Origin: Novosphingobium sediminicola | Lineage (GTDB): Bacteria; Pseudomonadota; Alphaproteobacteria; Sphingomonadales; Sphingomonadaceae | Direction: 5' to 3' | NCBI RefSeq assembly: GCF_014196525.1 | Contig: NZ_JACIDX010000007.1 | Span: forward strand, 186,001 to 250,000 | DNA length: 64,000 bases | Shown here: piece by piece, positions 33,877 to 43,574 of the stretch | Numbering within the stretch: position 1 is the first letter of the stretch | Layout: each line of letters begins with the position of its first letter | Made by a program: the position numbers and the translations under genes | The notes under the pieces: model-generated | Told to the model about the DNA's origin: nothing | The model's database searches: none | Seen by the model: only the letters and a program-made list of their open reading frames with translations

Positions 33877-36071
33877 ACGATATGTCGGGCGCCTTTGTCG
33901 CCGATGCCGGTGCGGTGGTTCAGACCATTCTGGTGGTGGATGACAATCCGGTCAATCTGGGCGTGGTGGGCGAGCATCTGGAGGATAACGACTATAATGT
34001 CACCGTCGCGCAGGACGGGATGGAGGGCCTGAGACGCGCCGAATTGGGCCAGCCCGATCTGATCCTGCTGGACGTCATGATGCCGGGCATCGACGGCTTC
34101 GAAACCTGTCGCCGGTTGAAGGCCAATCCGGCCACCTGCGACATTCCCGTCATCTTCATGACCGCTCTGACCGATGTGACCGACAAGATGTCGGCCTTTC
34201 AGGCGGGCGGGGTCGATTATATCAGCAAGCCGTTTCAGACCGAGGAACTGCTGGCCCGCGTGCGCACCCATCTGGCCCTGCGCGAGGCGCAGCGGCAGAT
34301 GGCGCGCAAGAACGCGCTGTTGCAAAGCGAAATTCGCGCCCGCCATGAGGCCGAAATCAGCCGCCAGCAATCCGAGCAGAGCTATCGTCGCCTGTTCGAG
34401 ACCGCCCATGACGGGCTGCTGCTGCTGGACGCGGCCAGCGGACGGGTGATCGATGCCAATCCGGCGCTGGTGGCGATGCTGGGCCATGATCGCGATGCCA
34501 TTCTGGGTCGGCTGTTCTGGGAATTGCCGTGCTTTGCCGAAATCCCGGCCGCCCGCGCGGCGGTGGAGGATTTGTCCCGGCGCGAAACGGTCAAATATGA
34601 CGATTGGGAATTGCAGAAAACCACCGGGGCGCCGCTCCATGTCGAGGTGATCGGGCGGCGTTATCGCAATGAGCATCAGACGGTGATCCAATACAACATC
34701 CGCGACACCAGCGACCGCAAGGAGGCCGAGGCCCGCATCCGCTATATGGCGCTGCACGATGCGCTGACGGGCCTGCCCAACCGCACGCTGTTGACCGACC
34801 GGCTGGGCCATGCCGTAGCGCAGGCCCGCCGCTGCGGCCAGAAGGTGGCGGTGATGATGCTCGATCTGGACCATTTCAAGCATATCAACGATTCGCTGGG
34901 CCATCATGTGGGCGACATGCTGTTGCAGACCGTGGCCGACCGGTTGCGGGCATGTCTGCGCGAATGCGATACGGCGGCGCGGCTGGGGGGCGATGAATTC
35001 GTCATCCTGCTGGGCGATGTCGATAATGCGAATGATGTCGATGTGGTCGCGGCCAAAGTGCTGCACGCGCTCAAAAGCTCGTTTATGATTGAGCAGCATC
35101 AGTTGCATATCGGCGGCAGCATCGGCGTCAGCACATTTCCGCAGGATGGCGAAGACCCTGGCAAGCTGCTGCGCGCGGCCGACACCGCGATGTATGACGC
35201 CAAGGGCAGCGGGCGGGGCATCCATCGCCATTTTACCTCCGCGATGAACGAGGCCACGATGCGGTGGCAGGAACTGGCCAATGATATTCATCAGGCCTGC
35301 GTCAACGAAGAGTTCACGCTCCATTATCAGCCCCAGATCGCGCTGGACGGCTATTATATCACCGGGGTCGAGGCGCTGCTGCGCTGGAACCATCCGGTTC
35401 AGGGGCTGGTGCTGCCATCGGTTTTCGTGCCGCTGCTCGAAGAACTGGGGCTGATCGTCGAGGTGGGCGAATGGGCGCTGGTGCAGGCGTGCCGGCAGAA
35501 TGTGGCTTGGCAGCAGGCCGGGCATCCGCCGATCCGCATGGCGGTCAACCTGTCGGCCCAGCAATTCTATCGCGGCGATATTGTCAAAAGCGTGAAGCGC
35601 GCGCTGGAGGTTTCGGGCATGGATCCGCAATGGCTCGAACTGGAGCTGACCGAGAGCCTGACGCTGGACGATACCGAGGTGACGATCCAGATCATGAACG
35701 ATCTCAAGGCGCTGGGCGTGACGCTCTCGCTTGATGATTTCGGCACTGGCTGGTCCTCGCTGTCCTATCTGCGCCGTTTCCCGCTCGACCGGATCAAGAT
35801 CGACCGCACCTTTATGAGCGAAGTGGCCACCGAGCCCAATGCTGCGGCCGTTGTGCAGGGCATCCTTTCGCTGGCGCAGAATTTGGGCCTTGGCTGTGTG
35901 GCCGAAGGGGTCGAAAGCCGCGAGCAGCTTGATTATCTCAAGCGTCAGATCTGTTCGGAGATGCAGGGTTTCCTCTTTAGCCGCCCGCTGGCGCCCGATG
36001 ATGTGGCCAGCGTGCTGACCCATGCAATGGGCCCCCGCTTCATTGAGGAAGGCTGGCCCGGTCAGGACTGA
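33873..36071 (+). CDS. Response regulator with REC-PAS-GGDEF-EAL domains
   Basis: A 732-residue cytoplasmic protein: receiver (about 17-135; LLDVMMPGIDG acceptor, Lys in YISKPF), coiled coil, PAS (about 170-280), GGDEF with intact active site (ARLGGDEFVIL), and EAL with the expected catalytic residues (GVEALLRW, NLSAQQF, ELTES, DDFGTGWSSL, IKIDRTF, AEGVES, QGFLFSRP). Both a cyclase and a phosphodiesterase for cyclic di-GMP look competent. It is translationally coupled to the ethylene-receptor-like kinase, whose phosphorelay most likely feeds this receiver. It is followed by a 143-bp gap before the chemosensory operon. Confidence 0.93.
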   Translation: MNDMSGAFVADAGAVVQTILVVDDNPVNLGVVGEHLEDNDYNVTVAQDGMEGLRRAELGQPDLILLDVMMPGIDGFETCRRLKANPATCDIPVIFMTALTDVTDKMSAFQAGGVDYISKPFQTEELLARVRTHLALREAQRQMARKNALLQSEIRARHEAEISRQQSEQSYRRLFETAHDGLLLLDAASGRVIDANPALVAMLGHDRDAILGRLFWELPCFAEIPAARAAVEDLSRRETVKYDDWELQKTTGAPLHVEVIGRRYRNEHQTVIQYNIRDTSDRKEAEARIRYMALHDALTGLPNRTLLTDRLGHAVAQARRCGQKVAVMMLDLDHFKHINDSLGHHVGDMLLQTVADRLRACLRECDTAARLGGDEFVILLGDVDNANDVDVVAAKVLHALKSSFMIEQHQLHIGGSIGVSTFPQDGEDPGKLLRAADTAMYDAKGSGRGIHRHFTSAMNEATMRWQELANDIHQACVNEEFTLHYQPQIALDGYYITGVEALLRWNHPVQGLVLPSVFVPLLEELGLIVEVGEWALVQACRQNVAWQQAGHPPIRMAVNLSAQQFYRGDIVKSVKRALEVSGMDPQWLELELTESLTLDDTEVTIQIMNDLKALGVTLSLDDFGTGWSSLSYLRRFPLDRIKIDRTFMSEVATEPNAAAVVQGILSLAQNLGLGCVAEGVESREQLDYLKRQICSEMQGFLFSRPLAPDDVASVLTHAMGPRFIEEGWPGQD

Positions 36072-36214
36072 GTCTGCCCCTCGCGCGCCTTATGATTTCC
36101 CCCCGACTGCGTGACTTTACGCAGTCCCACCCAAAGCAACCATCTACACGCTTTTGCTAAACCTGCCTGACGCAAGGGCATTCTGGTTGACCCTTGGCAG
36201 GGCAGGGTTTGGCG

Positions 36215-36523
36215 ATGGCGATTTTGGTACGACTGGCACCGCAGGTCACGTTGCAAACGGTTTCTGCTGCGCATGAGGCGCTGTGCGAGGCCTTTCTGGC
36301 GGGGCAGGATGTCGATCTGGACGTTGATCGTCTGGAGGAAGGCGATCTGGGCGTGGTGCAACTGATCCTTGCCGCACGGACCGAGGCCGAGGCCAACCAT
36401 CGCCAGTTTCGCCTGACCGCGCCTGCCAATCCGGTGCTGATCTCGCTGCTGGCCCGCACCGGGCTCTATCCCCAGACCCATGCCGATATCGATTTCTGGT
36501 TCCACGGAGTTATCCCCGCATGA
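36215..36523 (+). CDS. STAS-domain protein of the chemosensory operon
   Basis: A 102-residue STAS-like protein (MAILVRLAPQVTLQTVSAAH, LDVDRLEEGDLGVVQLILAA, FRLTAPANPVLISLLARTGL). Where anti-anti-sigma factors carry the phosphorylatable Ser (D-S-S-G-L-G), this protein reads E-E-G-D-L-G, so it has probably lost the kinase-regulated Ser. The start at 36215 has AGGG about 8 bases upstream; a TTG at 36194 is less likely. It is the first gene of the che operon, with its stop overlapping the cheY ATG by 4 bp. STAS proteins of this kind occur in chemosensory operons of many alphaproteobacteria; function is unclear. Confidence 0.75.
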   Translation: MAILVRLAPQVTLQTVSAAHEALCEAFLAGQDVDLDVDRLEEGDLGVVQLILAARTEAEANHRQFRLTAPANPVLISLLARTGLYPQTHADIDFWFHGVIPA

Positions 36524-36888
36524 GCGCGTCCATTCTTACCGTTGATGATTCCTCCAGCCTGCGCATGGCGGTGCGCATCGCGCTGACGGGGGCGGGCTAT
36601 ACCGTCACCGAGGCGGGCGACGGCATGGAAGGATTGACCAAGGCAGGCGCCCAGCGTTTCGACATGATCATCACCGACCTGAACATGCCGCGCATGGACG
36701 GGCTGACCATGATCCGCGAAATCCGCAAGAGCGGCAAGCAGACCGGCGTACCCATCATCTTTCTGACCACGGAAAGCGATGATGGCGTCAAGGGACAGGC
36801 CAAGGCGGCAGGCGCGACGGGCTGGCTGGTCAAACCGTTTAACGCCGATCAACTGGTCAAGATCGCCCGCAAGGTTCTTGGCCGATGA
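36520..36888 (+). CDS. cheY: CheY-type single-domain response regulator
   Basis: A 122-residue receiver: acidic pocket Asp9/Asp10 (TVDDSSS), acceptor Asp53 (IITDLNMPRMDG), Thr in FLTTESDD and Lys in WLVKPFNADQL. There is no output domain, so it must act by protein contact. It overlaps the STAS gene and cheA by 4 bp each (ATGA). Its neighbour CheA is the expected phosphodonor. No flagellar genes occur in the window, so its target may not be a flagellar motor. Confidence 0.93.
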   Translation: MSASILTVDDSSSLRMAVRIALTGAGYTVTEAGDGMEGLTKAGAQRFDMIITDLNMPRMDGLTMIREIRKSGKQTGVPIIFLTTESDDGVKGQAKAAGATGWLVKPFNADQLVKIARKVLGR

Positions 36889-38861
36889 GCGAGGATGATC
36901 CGGTAGCCGCCTTTCGGGTGGAGGCAGCAGAACTGCTCGATTCTGTCGAGGCGGCGCTGCTCGATCTGGCCGGGGATTCGACCAACACCGGGCTGGTCGA
37001 CGAGGTGTTTCGCGGGCTCCATACCCTTAAAGGCTCGGGTGCGATGTTCGGCTTTGAGGCGCTGGCGCGTTTCACCCACCATTGCGAAACCGCCTTTGAC
37101 CGCGTGCGCAAGGGCCATGCCGAGGCCTCGCAGGCGCTGATCGGGGTTGTCCTTTCGGCGCGCGATCATATGCAGGCGCTGATCGATGTGGGCACACAGG
37201 GCGACCCGATGCTGGAGATGGCGGGGGAGGCGATCCTCTCCTCGCTGGAAAAGGCGGTGGCCAACAGCGAGGGGATGGCCATCCCCCGTGCCATGCCGAC
37301 CGAGCGCAAGGGCTGGCACATTTCCTTCAAGCTCCCCCCCGGCTCGATGGCGAACGGAACCAACCCTTTGCCCTTGCTGGATGAATTGCGCGGGCTTGGC
37401 GATTGCCTGATCACGCCGCGCCTCGATGAAGTGCCGCCTCTGGCCTCTCTGGTGCCCACCGAATGCTATATTTACTGGGACATCGTGATCGAGGGCGATG
37501 TGACCTGCGAGGACATCGAGGATGTCTTCATCTTTGTCATCGACGACATGGATCTGGCGATCACCCCTCTCATCGAGGAGCCCGAAAGCGACGAGCCGGT
37601 CGAGGTTCTGCCCGTCGCCACAGTGCTGGCCGCGCCTCAGCCGGTGGCTAAAGCCGCGCCGCCCGCGCAGGAAAGCGTGCGCGTGGCCGCCGAACGTCTG
37701 GATGAATTGATGAACCGCGTGGGCGAACTGGTGATCGCCCAGAGCCGTCTGGCGCAATTGGCCGCCAGCGTCGGCCCTGTCAACGAACTCACGCTGCGCG
37801 CGGTGTCGGAGGATATCGAGCGCCTGTCGGCCGAGTTGCGCGATACGACGATGGCGATGCGGATGATGCCGGTGGGCAATCTGTTCGGCCGTTTCCGCCG
37901 CCTTGTCCACGATCTGGCGCGCGAAACGGGCAAGACCATCGAACTGGTCACGCATGGCGAGGCGACCGAGGTGGACAAGACCGTGATCGAGCGGCTGGCC
38001 GATCCGATGATCCATCTGATCCGCAATTCCTGCGACCATGGGCTGGAAACCGCCGATGACCGCGTGGCCTCGGGTAAGTCAGCCACGGGCCGCCTGACCC
38101 TCTCGGCGCGGCAGGCGGGCGGCGAGGTGTTGATCGCCATCACCGACGACGGCCGAGGCATCGACCGCGAGCGCGTGCGCGCCAAGGCCGAGGCGCAGGG
38201 GCTGATCCAGCCGGGCGCGATCCTTGGCGATGGCGAATTGTTCCAGATGATCTTTCACCCCGGATTTTCGACGGCGGCGGCGATCACCAACCTGTCGGGC
38301 CGGGGCGTGGGCATGGATGTGGTCAAGCGCAGCATCGAAAGTCTGCGCGGCACGATCGACATTGCCAGCACGCCGGGCATGGGCACGACCATGACGTTGC
38401 ATCTGCCCCTCACGCTGGCGATCATCGAATGTATGTTGGTGCGCGTGGGCGAGGGGCGCTACGCGATTCCCCTGTCCGTGGTGGAGGAATGCATCGAATT
38501 GCCCGCCGCCGAGGTGACCTCGACCGCGCGGCGCAATTTCCTCGATGTGCGCGGCGAACTGGTGCCCTATCTGCGCCTGCGCGACACATTCGGCACCGAT
38601 TATCCGGCGGACCTGTTCCAAAAGGTGGTGATTGTCGGGCAGGGCCGGGGCCGCGTCGGCCTGGTGGTCGATCAGATCATCGGCAATACCCAGACCGTCA
38701 TCAAATCCCTGTCGCGCTTCCATGCCGGGCAGGGCAGCTTTTCGGGCGCGACGATCCTTGGCGACGGCAATGTCGCGCTGATCCTGGACGTGGGCAATCT
38801 GATCGTGGCGGCGCAAAAGAACCAGCGCCTGCTGGGCGAGAGAGCGGGGGAAGTGGCATGA
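36885..38861 (+). CDS. cheA: Chemosensory histidine kinase CheA
   Basis: A 658-residue CheA: HPt domain (1-110, phosphoacceptor His46 in GLHTLKGSGAMFGF), a middle domain (about 140-240) of P2-like size, linker, dimerisation domain (RVAAERLDELMNRVGELVIA), HATPase (LIRNSCDHGLE, DDGRGIDRERV, GRGVGMDVV) and C-terminal CheW-like P5 domain (from about 510). All catalytic elements are intact. It autophosphorylates at His46 when coupled to receptor/CheW and phosphorylates CheY and CheB. ATGA overlaps at both ends. Confidence 0.95.
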   Translation: MSEDDPVAAFRVEAAELLDSVEAALLDLAGDSTNTGLVDEVFRGLHTLKGSGAMFGFEALARFTHHCETAFDRVRKGHAEASQALIGVVLSARDHMQALIDVGTQGDPMLEMAGEAILSSLEKAVANSEGMAIPRAMPTERKGWHISFKLPPGSMANGTNPLPLLDELRGLGDCLITPRLDEVPPLASLVPTECYIYWDIVIEGDVTCEDIEDVFIFVIDDMDLAITPLIEEPESDEPVEVLPVATVLAAPQPVAKAAPPAQESVRVAAERLDELMNRVGELVIAQSRLAQLAASVGPVNELTLRAVSEDIERLSAELRDTTMAMRMMPVGNLFGRFRRLVHDLARETGKTIELVTHGEATEVDKTVIERLADPMIHLIRNSCDHGLETADDRVASGKSATGRLTLSARQAGGEVLIAITDDGRGIDRERVRAKAEAQGLIQPGAILGDGELFQMIFHPGFSTAAAITNLSGRGVGMDVVKRSIESLRGTIDIASTPGMGTTMTLHLPLTLAIIECMLVRVGEGRYAIPLSVVEECIELPAAEVTSTARRNFLDVRGELVPYLRLRDTFGTDYPADLFQKVVIVGQGRGRVGLVVDQIIGNTQTVIKSLSRFHAGQGSFSGATILGDGNVALILDVGNLIVAAQKNQRLLGERAGEVA

Positions 38862-39331
38862 GCATTCCCGAGCGTGTTTTGACCTTTGCGCTGGATGGCG
38901 AAATCTTTGCCATTGATGCGCAGGCGGTGCGCGAGATCCTTGAAGTGCCCGCGATCACCCGCGTGCCGGGCGCGCCCGGTTTTGCCAGCGGGCTTATCAA
39001 TGTGCGCGGGGCGATTGTGCCTTTGACCGATCTGGCCGTGGCCTTTGGCATGGCGCACGCCGATCATGGCGAGGACACGCGCGTCATCGTCATCGAGGCC
39101 GAGGTGGAGGGCGAGCCCACCACCATCGGTCTGGTCGCGGACAAGGTGCTGGATGTGGCCGCGATGGAGGGCGTGCCGGTGGAGGAAGCGCCGCCTGTAG
39201 GCATGCGCTGGCGCGCCGATTTCATCCGCGCCATCGCCCGGCCTCAGGGGCAATTCGTGATCCTGCCCGATCTCGAACTGATCTTTGCCGAAAGTCTGGC
39301 CACGGCCACCCGTCAGGAGCGCGCAGCATGA
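38858..39331 (+). CDS. cheW: CheW coupling protein (first copy)
   Basis: A 157-residue CheW domain protein: VLTFALDGEIFAIDAQAVRE, then AITRVPGAPGFASGLINVRG and AIVPLTDLAVAFGM. It couples receptors to CheA. The ATG at 38858 overlaps the cheA stop by 4 bp; the longer open frame from 38429 is inside cheA. It resembles the second copy (39328-39837) only in the fold motifs, so the two are not recent duplicates. Confidence 0.9.
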   Translation: MSIPERVLTFALDGEIFAIDAQAVREILEVPAITRVPGAPGFASGLINVRGAIVPLTDLAVAFGMAHADHGEDTRVIVIEAEVEGEPTTIGLVADKVLDVAAMEGVPVEEAPPVGMRWRADFIRAIARPQGQFVILPDLELIFAESLATATRQERAA

Positions 39332-39837
39332 GCGGGGTTCAGCCCGGTCTGCACCCGGTTCAGGCAGTCACCTTCAGCATCGGGGCCGAGGTCTTTGCCG
39401 TGCCGGTCGAGCAGGTGCGCGAGATCCTCGATTATCAGGAGACGTTTCGCCTGCCCGGCGCGCCCGAGCATTTTCTCGGGCTGATCGATGTGCGCGGGGT
39501 GGGCGTGCCCACCATCGACCTGCGGCTGCGCCTTGGCCTGCCGCGCGCCGAGCCGACGCCGCTGACGCGCATCCTTATCCTTGAGGTGCCGCGCGATGGC
39601 GAGGTGATCCTGCTGGGTCTGGTGATCGACCGCGCGCTGGTGGTCAGCGCCTTTGCGCGGGAAAGCATTGAAAAGGCGCCCGACATCGGCATCCGCTGGC
39701 GATCGGACTATATCACCGGGGTGATCCGGCAGGATGGCGGCTTTGTCGTGTTGATCGACATTGCCAAGGTGCTGACCAGTCAGGATGCCGCGATGATCGG
39801 TCTGTCCTCGAATGAGCCGTGGGAACGGGTGCCTTGA
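39328..39837 (+). CDS. cheW: CheW coupling protein (second copy)
   Basis: A 169-residue CheW: VQAVTFSIGAEVFAVPVEQV, REILDYQETFRLPGAPEHFL and GLIDVRGVGVPTIDL. Two different CheWs in one operon suggest two receptor or array contacts, for example with the soluble hairpin protein encoded at 41797. It has 4-bp overlaps with its neighbours on both sides. Confidence 0.9.
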   Translation: MSGVQPGLHPVQAVTFSIGAEVFAVPVEQVREILDYQETFRLPGAPEHFLGLIDVRGVGVPTIDLRLRLGLPRAEPTPLTRILILEVPRDGEVILLGLVIDRALVVSAFARESIEKAPDIGIRWRSDYITGVIRQDGGFVVLIDIAKVLTSQDAAMIGLSSNEPWERVP

Positions 39838-40712
39838 GCGGCCAGCCCGACCGCACACCGGCCAAAGGCTTTGGCGTCGAACCGGCCAAGGCGGCCATCG
39901 GCGACCGCCAGTTTCGCCGCGTGGCCGCCTATATTCAGGCCGAAACCGGTATCAAGATGCCCTCTACCAAGGCCCAGATGATCGAGGGCCGTCTGGTCAA
40001 GCGCGTGCGTGAGGGCGGGTTTGAGAGCATGGACGCCTATTGCGAGCATATCCTCTCGGGCTATGCCAGCGATGAGGCGGTCGATGATTTCATCAATGCC
40101 ATCACCACAAACAAGACCGATTTCTTCCGCGAACCGGGCCATTTCGACTATCTGGTCCAGACGATCCTGCCCGAATTGCGCGCCCAGCGCTGCCGCCGCA
40201 TCCGTTGCTGGAGCGCGGCGGCATCCAGCGGCATGGAGGCTTATACGCTGGCCATGATGCTGGATGATTTCGTGGCCGAACAACGCGATATGGATTATTT
40301 CATTCTGGCCACCGATATTGACACCAGCGTTCTGGCCGAGGCGCGGCGCGGGATCTATCCGCATGTTGCGCTAGCCCCGGTGCCGGCTCATTTGCGCGCG
40401 CGCTATGTCGTCAATGCCCGCGATCCGCAAAGGCGAGAGGGGCGCATCATCCCCGAATTGCGGCGCAAGGTGGGCTTTGCCCGGCTGAATCTGATGGACG
40501 GCCATTATCCGGTGGGCGAGCCGATGGATGTGATCTTTTGCCGCAATGTGCTGATCTATTTCGAGCGCGATGTTCAGGCCAAGGTGATCGCGCGGCTTTG
40601 CGACAATCTGCGCCCCGGAGGCCATCTGATCCTTGGCCATTCGGAATCGATCCATGGGCTCGATCTGCCGCTCACCACCGTGGCCAACACGGTGTTCAGA
40701 AAGAAGGGATAG
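39834..40712 (+). CDS. cheR: CheR-type protein-glutamate O-methyltransferase
   Basis: A 292-residue CheR: N-terminal helical domain (to about 85), NKTDFFREPGHFDYL, the SAM-binding loop, ATDIDTSVLAEARRGIY, and FCRNVLIYFERDVQ with the C-terminal LGHSESIHGL. The SAM loop reads WSAAASSGMEAYTLAM where the family usually has WSAGCSTGEEPYS-AM, a clear divergence. TTG at 39834 is chosen because it reproduces the 4-bp stop/start overlap seen at every earlier junction; GTG at 39819 is the alternative. It should methylate Glu residues of receptor hairpins. Confidence 0.85.
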   Translation: MSGQPDRTPAKGFGVEPAKAAIGDRQFRRVAAYIQAETGIKMPSTKAQMIEGRLVKRVREGGFESMDAYCEHILSGYASDEAVDDFINAITTNKTDFFREPGHFDYLVQTILPELRAQRCRRIRCWSAAASSGMEAYTLAMMLDDFVAEQRDMDYFILATDIDTSVLAEARRGIYPHVALAPVPAHLRARYVVNARDPQRREGRIIPELRRKVGFARLNLMDGHYPVGEPMDVIFCRNVLIYFERDVQAKVIARLCDNLRPGGHLILGHSESIHGLDLPLTTVANTVFRKKG

Positions 40713-41786
<1,074 letters not shown>

Positions 41787-41796
41787 AGGTATTACG

Positions 41797-43566
41797 ATGA
41801 AACATGCCCGCTTCACGCTGGTTGAAAACAGCACGCCCCCTGGTTCCGGCCAGACCGCCGATGCGCAGGCGGGCATGGCCGATATTGTCGCCAGCCTCGA
41901 TTCCCGCTTTATCCCGGCGGGCGAGACGCTGGCCCGGCTGGTCGATGCGATGGGGGCGGTGCTGTCGGGTCTTGATACGATGAGCCGGGTGCTGGGCGAG
42001 GATTCGGGCGAGGACAGCGAGGCCGCCGAGGCGCTGCTCTGCGCCGCCCGGCAATTGCGCGAGGCCCCCGCGCGGCAGGCAGAAAGGTCGCGTCAGGTCA
42101 CCGCTCTGGCCCGTGTGATGCAGCAATTGGGCACCCATTCGGCGGAAATCGCGCGCATTCTGACGGTGCTGGAATTCTATACGGTCAATTTGAAGATCGC
42201 GGCGGCGGGCGCCGATGAATTCGTCGAATTTGCCAATGATATGAGCATCAAGCTGAAATCAGGCAGCCGTGAGGTCGAGGCTTTCAACAATCAGATCAAG
42301 CTGATGCAATCCAGCCTGACCGATATGCGGCGGGTGGACGATGTGCTGGCGCGCGAATGCGCCCGCGTGATCCCGCAGGTGCCCGACCGGCTGGTGCAGG
42401 AGGTCGATCAATTGCGCTCGCGCCAGATGTGGCTGGCGCAGGTGGCGGCCCATTCGCGCGACATCATCCTGCGCCTGCAAGGCCGGGTGGGCGATGCGCT
42501 GGGGGCGATGCAGATCGGCGACATCACCCGCCAAAGGCTGGAGCATGTGCTGGACGGCTGCCGGATGCTCGAAAGCGTGCTGGCCCAGCCGGAGGGCGCG
42601 GACAAGGCCGGAACGCGCGGCCATATGCTGCGCCTTTTTGGCGACCAACTGGGCGATCTGACGGGAGATTTCATCGCCCAGACCGGCGATCTGCTCGATG
42701 CGCTGGGGGCGCTGGGGCCCGATTGCACGGCCTTGCTCAGCCATGGCCACCGCGACGATATGATGCAGCAAAGCGGCCATTTTCTGCGCGATCTGGGCGA
42801 TTGCATCGCGGGCGCCCATGGCATGACCAGCCAGTTGCAGCGCGCCAATGAAAAGGCCGTCGAGATTGCCGATGTCGTGGTGCAGGTGGTCCATGCCCTG
42901 CGCCAGCGCGTGCAGGCCATCGAAAGCCTGCGCTTTGACGTCGATTATATGGCGATCAATGTGAACATCCGCGCCCGCCGTGATGCCCAGATCGGGCGAC
43001 CCGTGGCGGTGATCGCCGATGAAATCCGCATCTGCTCCCAGCAACTGGCCGAGCTTATCCTGGGCATCGCCAAAGTGGCCGATGATCTGGGCATTCAGAG
43101 CGAAGCCTTTGAAATCGGCCATGAGGCGGGCGCGCAGGCGGGTGTGGATACGATGCTGACCAACGCTCTGGCGATCATCCAGCATGGCGCGGGTCAGAGC
43201 GAGGAGGCCATGAGCGAGGTGAACCAGCGCGCGCAGGGCATCGCGGGCATGATCGACGTGGCCTGCGACGAACTGTCGATCTGCGGCACCTTGTCGGAAA
43301 GCCTGCGCGCGATGACAGACAGTTTTGCCGTGCTGGCCGGGGCGGATCGGGCCGATCACAATACCGCCACTCCGCATCCTGCTGCCGCGCTGATGGATAA
43401 TCTGGCACGCCGCTATACGATGAGCAGCGAGCGCCGGGTGCATGACCGTCATCTGTTGCCCGGAATGGAGCCGCTGATGGGCATATCAACGCTCCACTCC
43501 GGGGCGGGCGCCACCAATCCGCCGCCGGATGATGATGACGCCCTGTTCGATGACGCCCTGTTCTAG
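41797..43566 (+). CDS. Soluble receptor-like coiled-coil protein ending the chemosensory operon
   Basis: A 589-residue, mostly helical protein with no signal peptide or membrane helix. Residues 384-412 (MAINVNIRARRDAQIGRPVA, then VIADEIR) align with the MCP hairpin tip ([27 protein letters not shown]), with Asn388 and Arg395 kept but the central Glu changed to Arg392. A second, weaker copy appears at about 127-150 (TVNLKIAAAGADEFVEFAND, around Asn131). The C-terminus is acidic and ends in a DALF-DDALF repeat. It starts 10 bp after cheB. It probably serves as the cytoplasmic receptor or scaffold of the array; this is inference. Confidence 0.7.
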   Translation: MKHARFTLVENSTPPGSGQTADAQAGMADIVASLDSRFIPAGETLARLVDAMGAVLSGLDTMSRVLGEDSGEDSEAAEALLCAARQLREAPARQAERSRQVTALARVMQQLGTHSAEIARILTVLEFYTVNLKIAAAGADEFVEFANDMSIKLKSGSREVEAFNNQIKLMQSSLTDMRRVDDVLARECARVIPQVPDRLVQEVDQLRSRQMWLAQVAAHSRDIILRLQGRVGDALGAMQIGDITRQRLEHVLDGCRMLESVLAQPEGADKAGTRGHMLRLFGDQLGDLTGDFIAQTGDLLDALGALGPDCTALLSHGHRDDMMQQSGHFLRDLGDCIAGAHGMTSQLQRANEKAVEIADVVVQVVHALRQRVQAIESLRFDVDYMAINVNIRARRDAQIGRPVAVIADEIRICSQQLAELILGIAKVADDLGIQSEAFEIGHEAGAQAGVDTMLTNALAIIQHGAGQSEEAMSEVNQRAQGIAGMIDVACDELSICGTLSESLRAMTDSFAVLAGADRADHNTATPHPAAALMDNLARRYTMSSERRVHDRHLLPGMEPLMGISTLHSGAGATNPPPDDDDALFDDALF

Positions 43567-43574
43567 GCGGCGTT

